Origin: Bryobacteraceae bacterium
GTDB lineage: Bacteria; Acidobacteriota; Terriglobia; Bryobacterales; Bryobacteraceae
NCBI GenBank assembly: GCA_019686145.1
Contig: JADGHK010000166.1
Location: 1 to 6,182, forward strand
Direction: 5' to 3'
DNA length: 6,182 nucleotides
The notes beneath the pieces are model-generated. The model searched no databases and was not told the DNA's origin. It saw nothing but the letters and a program-made list of their open reading frames with translations. Made by a program: the position numbers and the translations under genes. Below are positions 6,107-6,182 of this stretch, in pieces. Positions within the stretch are counted from its first letter, which is position 1, and each line of letters opens with the position of its first letter.

Positions 6107-6182
6107 ATGACCCTCGAAGATTTGGAACGGGAGTACGCTTCGCTCCGCCAGCAGGCAGAAGCTGTGCGGAGCTATCTTTGAC
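6107..6182 (+). CDS. prfB: Peptide chain release factor 2 (RF2), 5' end only, with programmed +1 frameshift
   Basis: RF2 recognises UGA and UAA in the ribosomal A site and triggers release of the finished protein. Only the start is in the window. The ATG at 6107 opens a 24-codon frame beginning MTLEDLEREYASLRQQAEAV and ending RSYL, closed by TGA at 6179-6181. This is the classic zero-frame leader of prfB: an amphipathic, charged N-terminus ending in a YL pair that matches E. coli LRGYL, then CTT TGA C. After a +1 slip at CTT the next codon is GAC (Asp, 6180-6182), as in E. coli GYL-D, and the window ends there. The full gene should continue for roughly 340 more codons. Shine-Dalgarno is weak (AAGAA). 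The gene is not broken: the in-frame stop is the regulatory device. Confidence 0.93.
6168..6182 (+). promoter_or_regulatory. Programmed +1 ribosomal frameshift site of prfB
   Basis: All parts of the known RF2 autoregulation signal are visible: an internal Shine-Dalgarno-like GGAG (6168-6171), a 4-base spacer including the conserved TAT codon (6173-6175), the slippery CTT (6176-6178), the in-frame TGA (6179-6181) and the following C (6182). When RF2 is scarce the ribosome pauses at UGA, the leucyl-tRNA slips from CUU to UUU, and reading resumes at GAC. When RF2 is plentiful it terminates at codon 25. The mechanism is established for E. coli; here it is inferred from sequence match. Confidence 0.92.

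Noticed and set aside
6107..6181. A 24-residue stand-alone peptide or a prfB pseudogene with a premature stop
   Set aside because: The stop is in the exact CTT-TGA-C context with an upstream GGAG and a YL pair, as in the RF2 frameshift leader, so it is a recoding site and not a mutation.

Overview
The window is an ordinary, tightly packed stretch of bacterial chromosome, moderately GC-rich, with ATG and GTG starts and Shine-Dalgarno sites at several genes. It holds six protein-coding genes plus the first codons of a seventh. Gene content and protein style (a GldA/GldF/GldG-like ABC cassette in a housekeeping neighbourhood, FabI, RecG, RsmD, RF2) would fit Acidobacteriota or a similar deep-branching Gram-negative lineage. 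That placement is inference with low confidence, because no rRNA or other taxonomic marker is present.

Left part (1-2348, minus strand): a three-gene ABC cassette transcribed leftward, in the order ATPase (2348-1374), six-segment membrane permease (1377-610), GldG-like extracytoplasmic subunit (609 to beyond position 1). The ATPase and permease genes overlap by 4 bases (GTGA). The permease stop codon abuts the GldG-like start codon directly (TAG|ATG). Each downstream gene has a strong Shine-Dalgarno site inside the end of the preceding gene, so the three are almost certainly translated together. A good sigma70-type promoter (TTGACA, 18 bases, TATGAT) lies in the 136-base gap upstream, with a small palindrome at the expected transcription start.

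Middle (2485-3255, minus strand): fabI, the NADH-dependent enoyl-ACP reductase of type II fatty acid synthesis, with the catalytic residues at the same numbering as in E. coli. It is divergent from the next block across a gap of only about 59 bases.

Right part (3315-6182, plus strand): recG (branch-migration helicase), then rsmD (16S rRNA m2G966 methyltransferase) 4 bases downstream, then a 118-base gap rich in inverted repeats. The window ends in the start of prfB (peptide chain release factor 2). Its 24-codon zero-frame leader ends at CTT TGA C, the classic programmed +1 frameshift site, and the window stops exactly after the first codon of the shifted frame.

No mobile element, CRISPR array, rRNA or convincing tRNA was found. 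I do not see a clearly new biological system. The most notable items are the prfB recoding site, which simple ORF calling would miss, and the unlisted, edge-truncated GldG-like gene.
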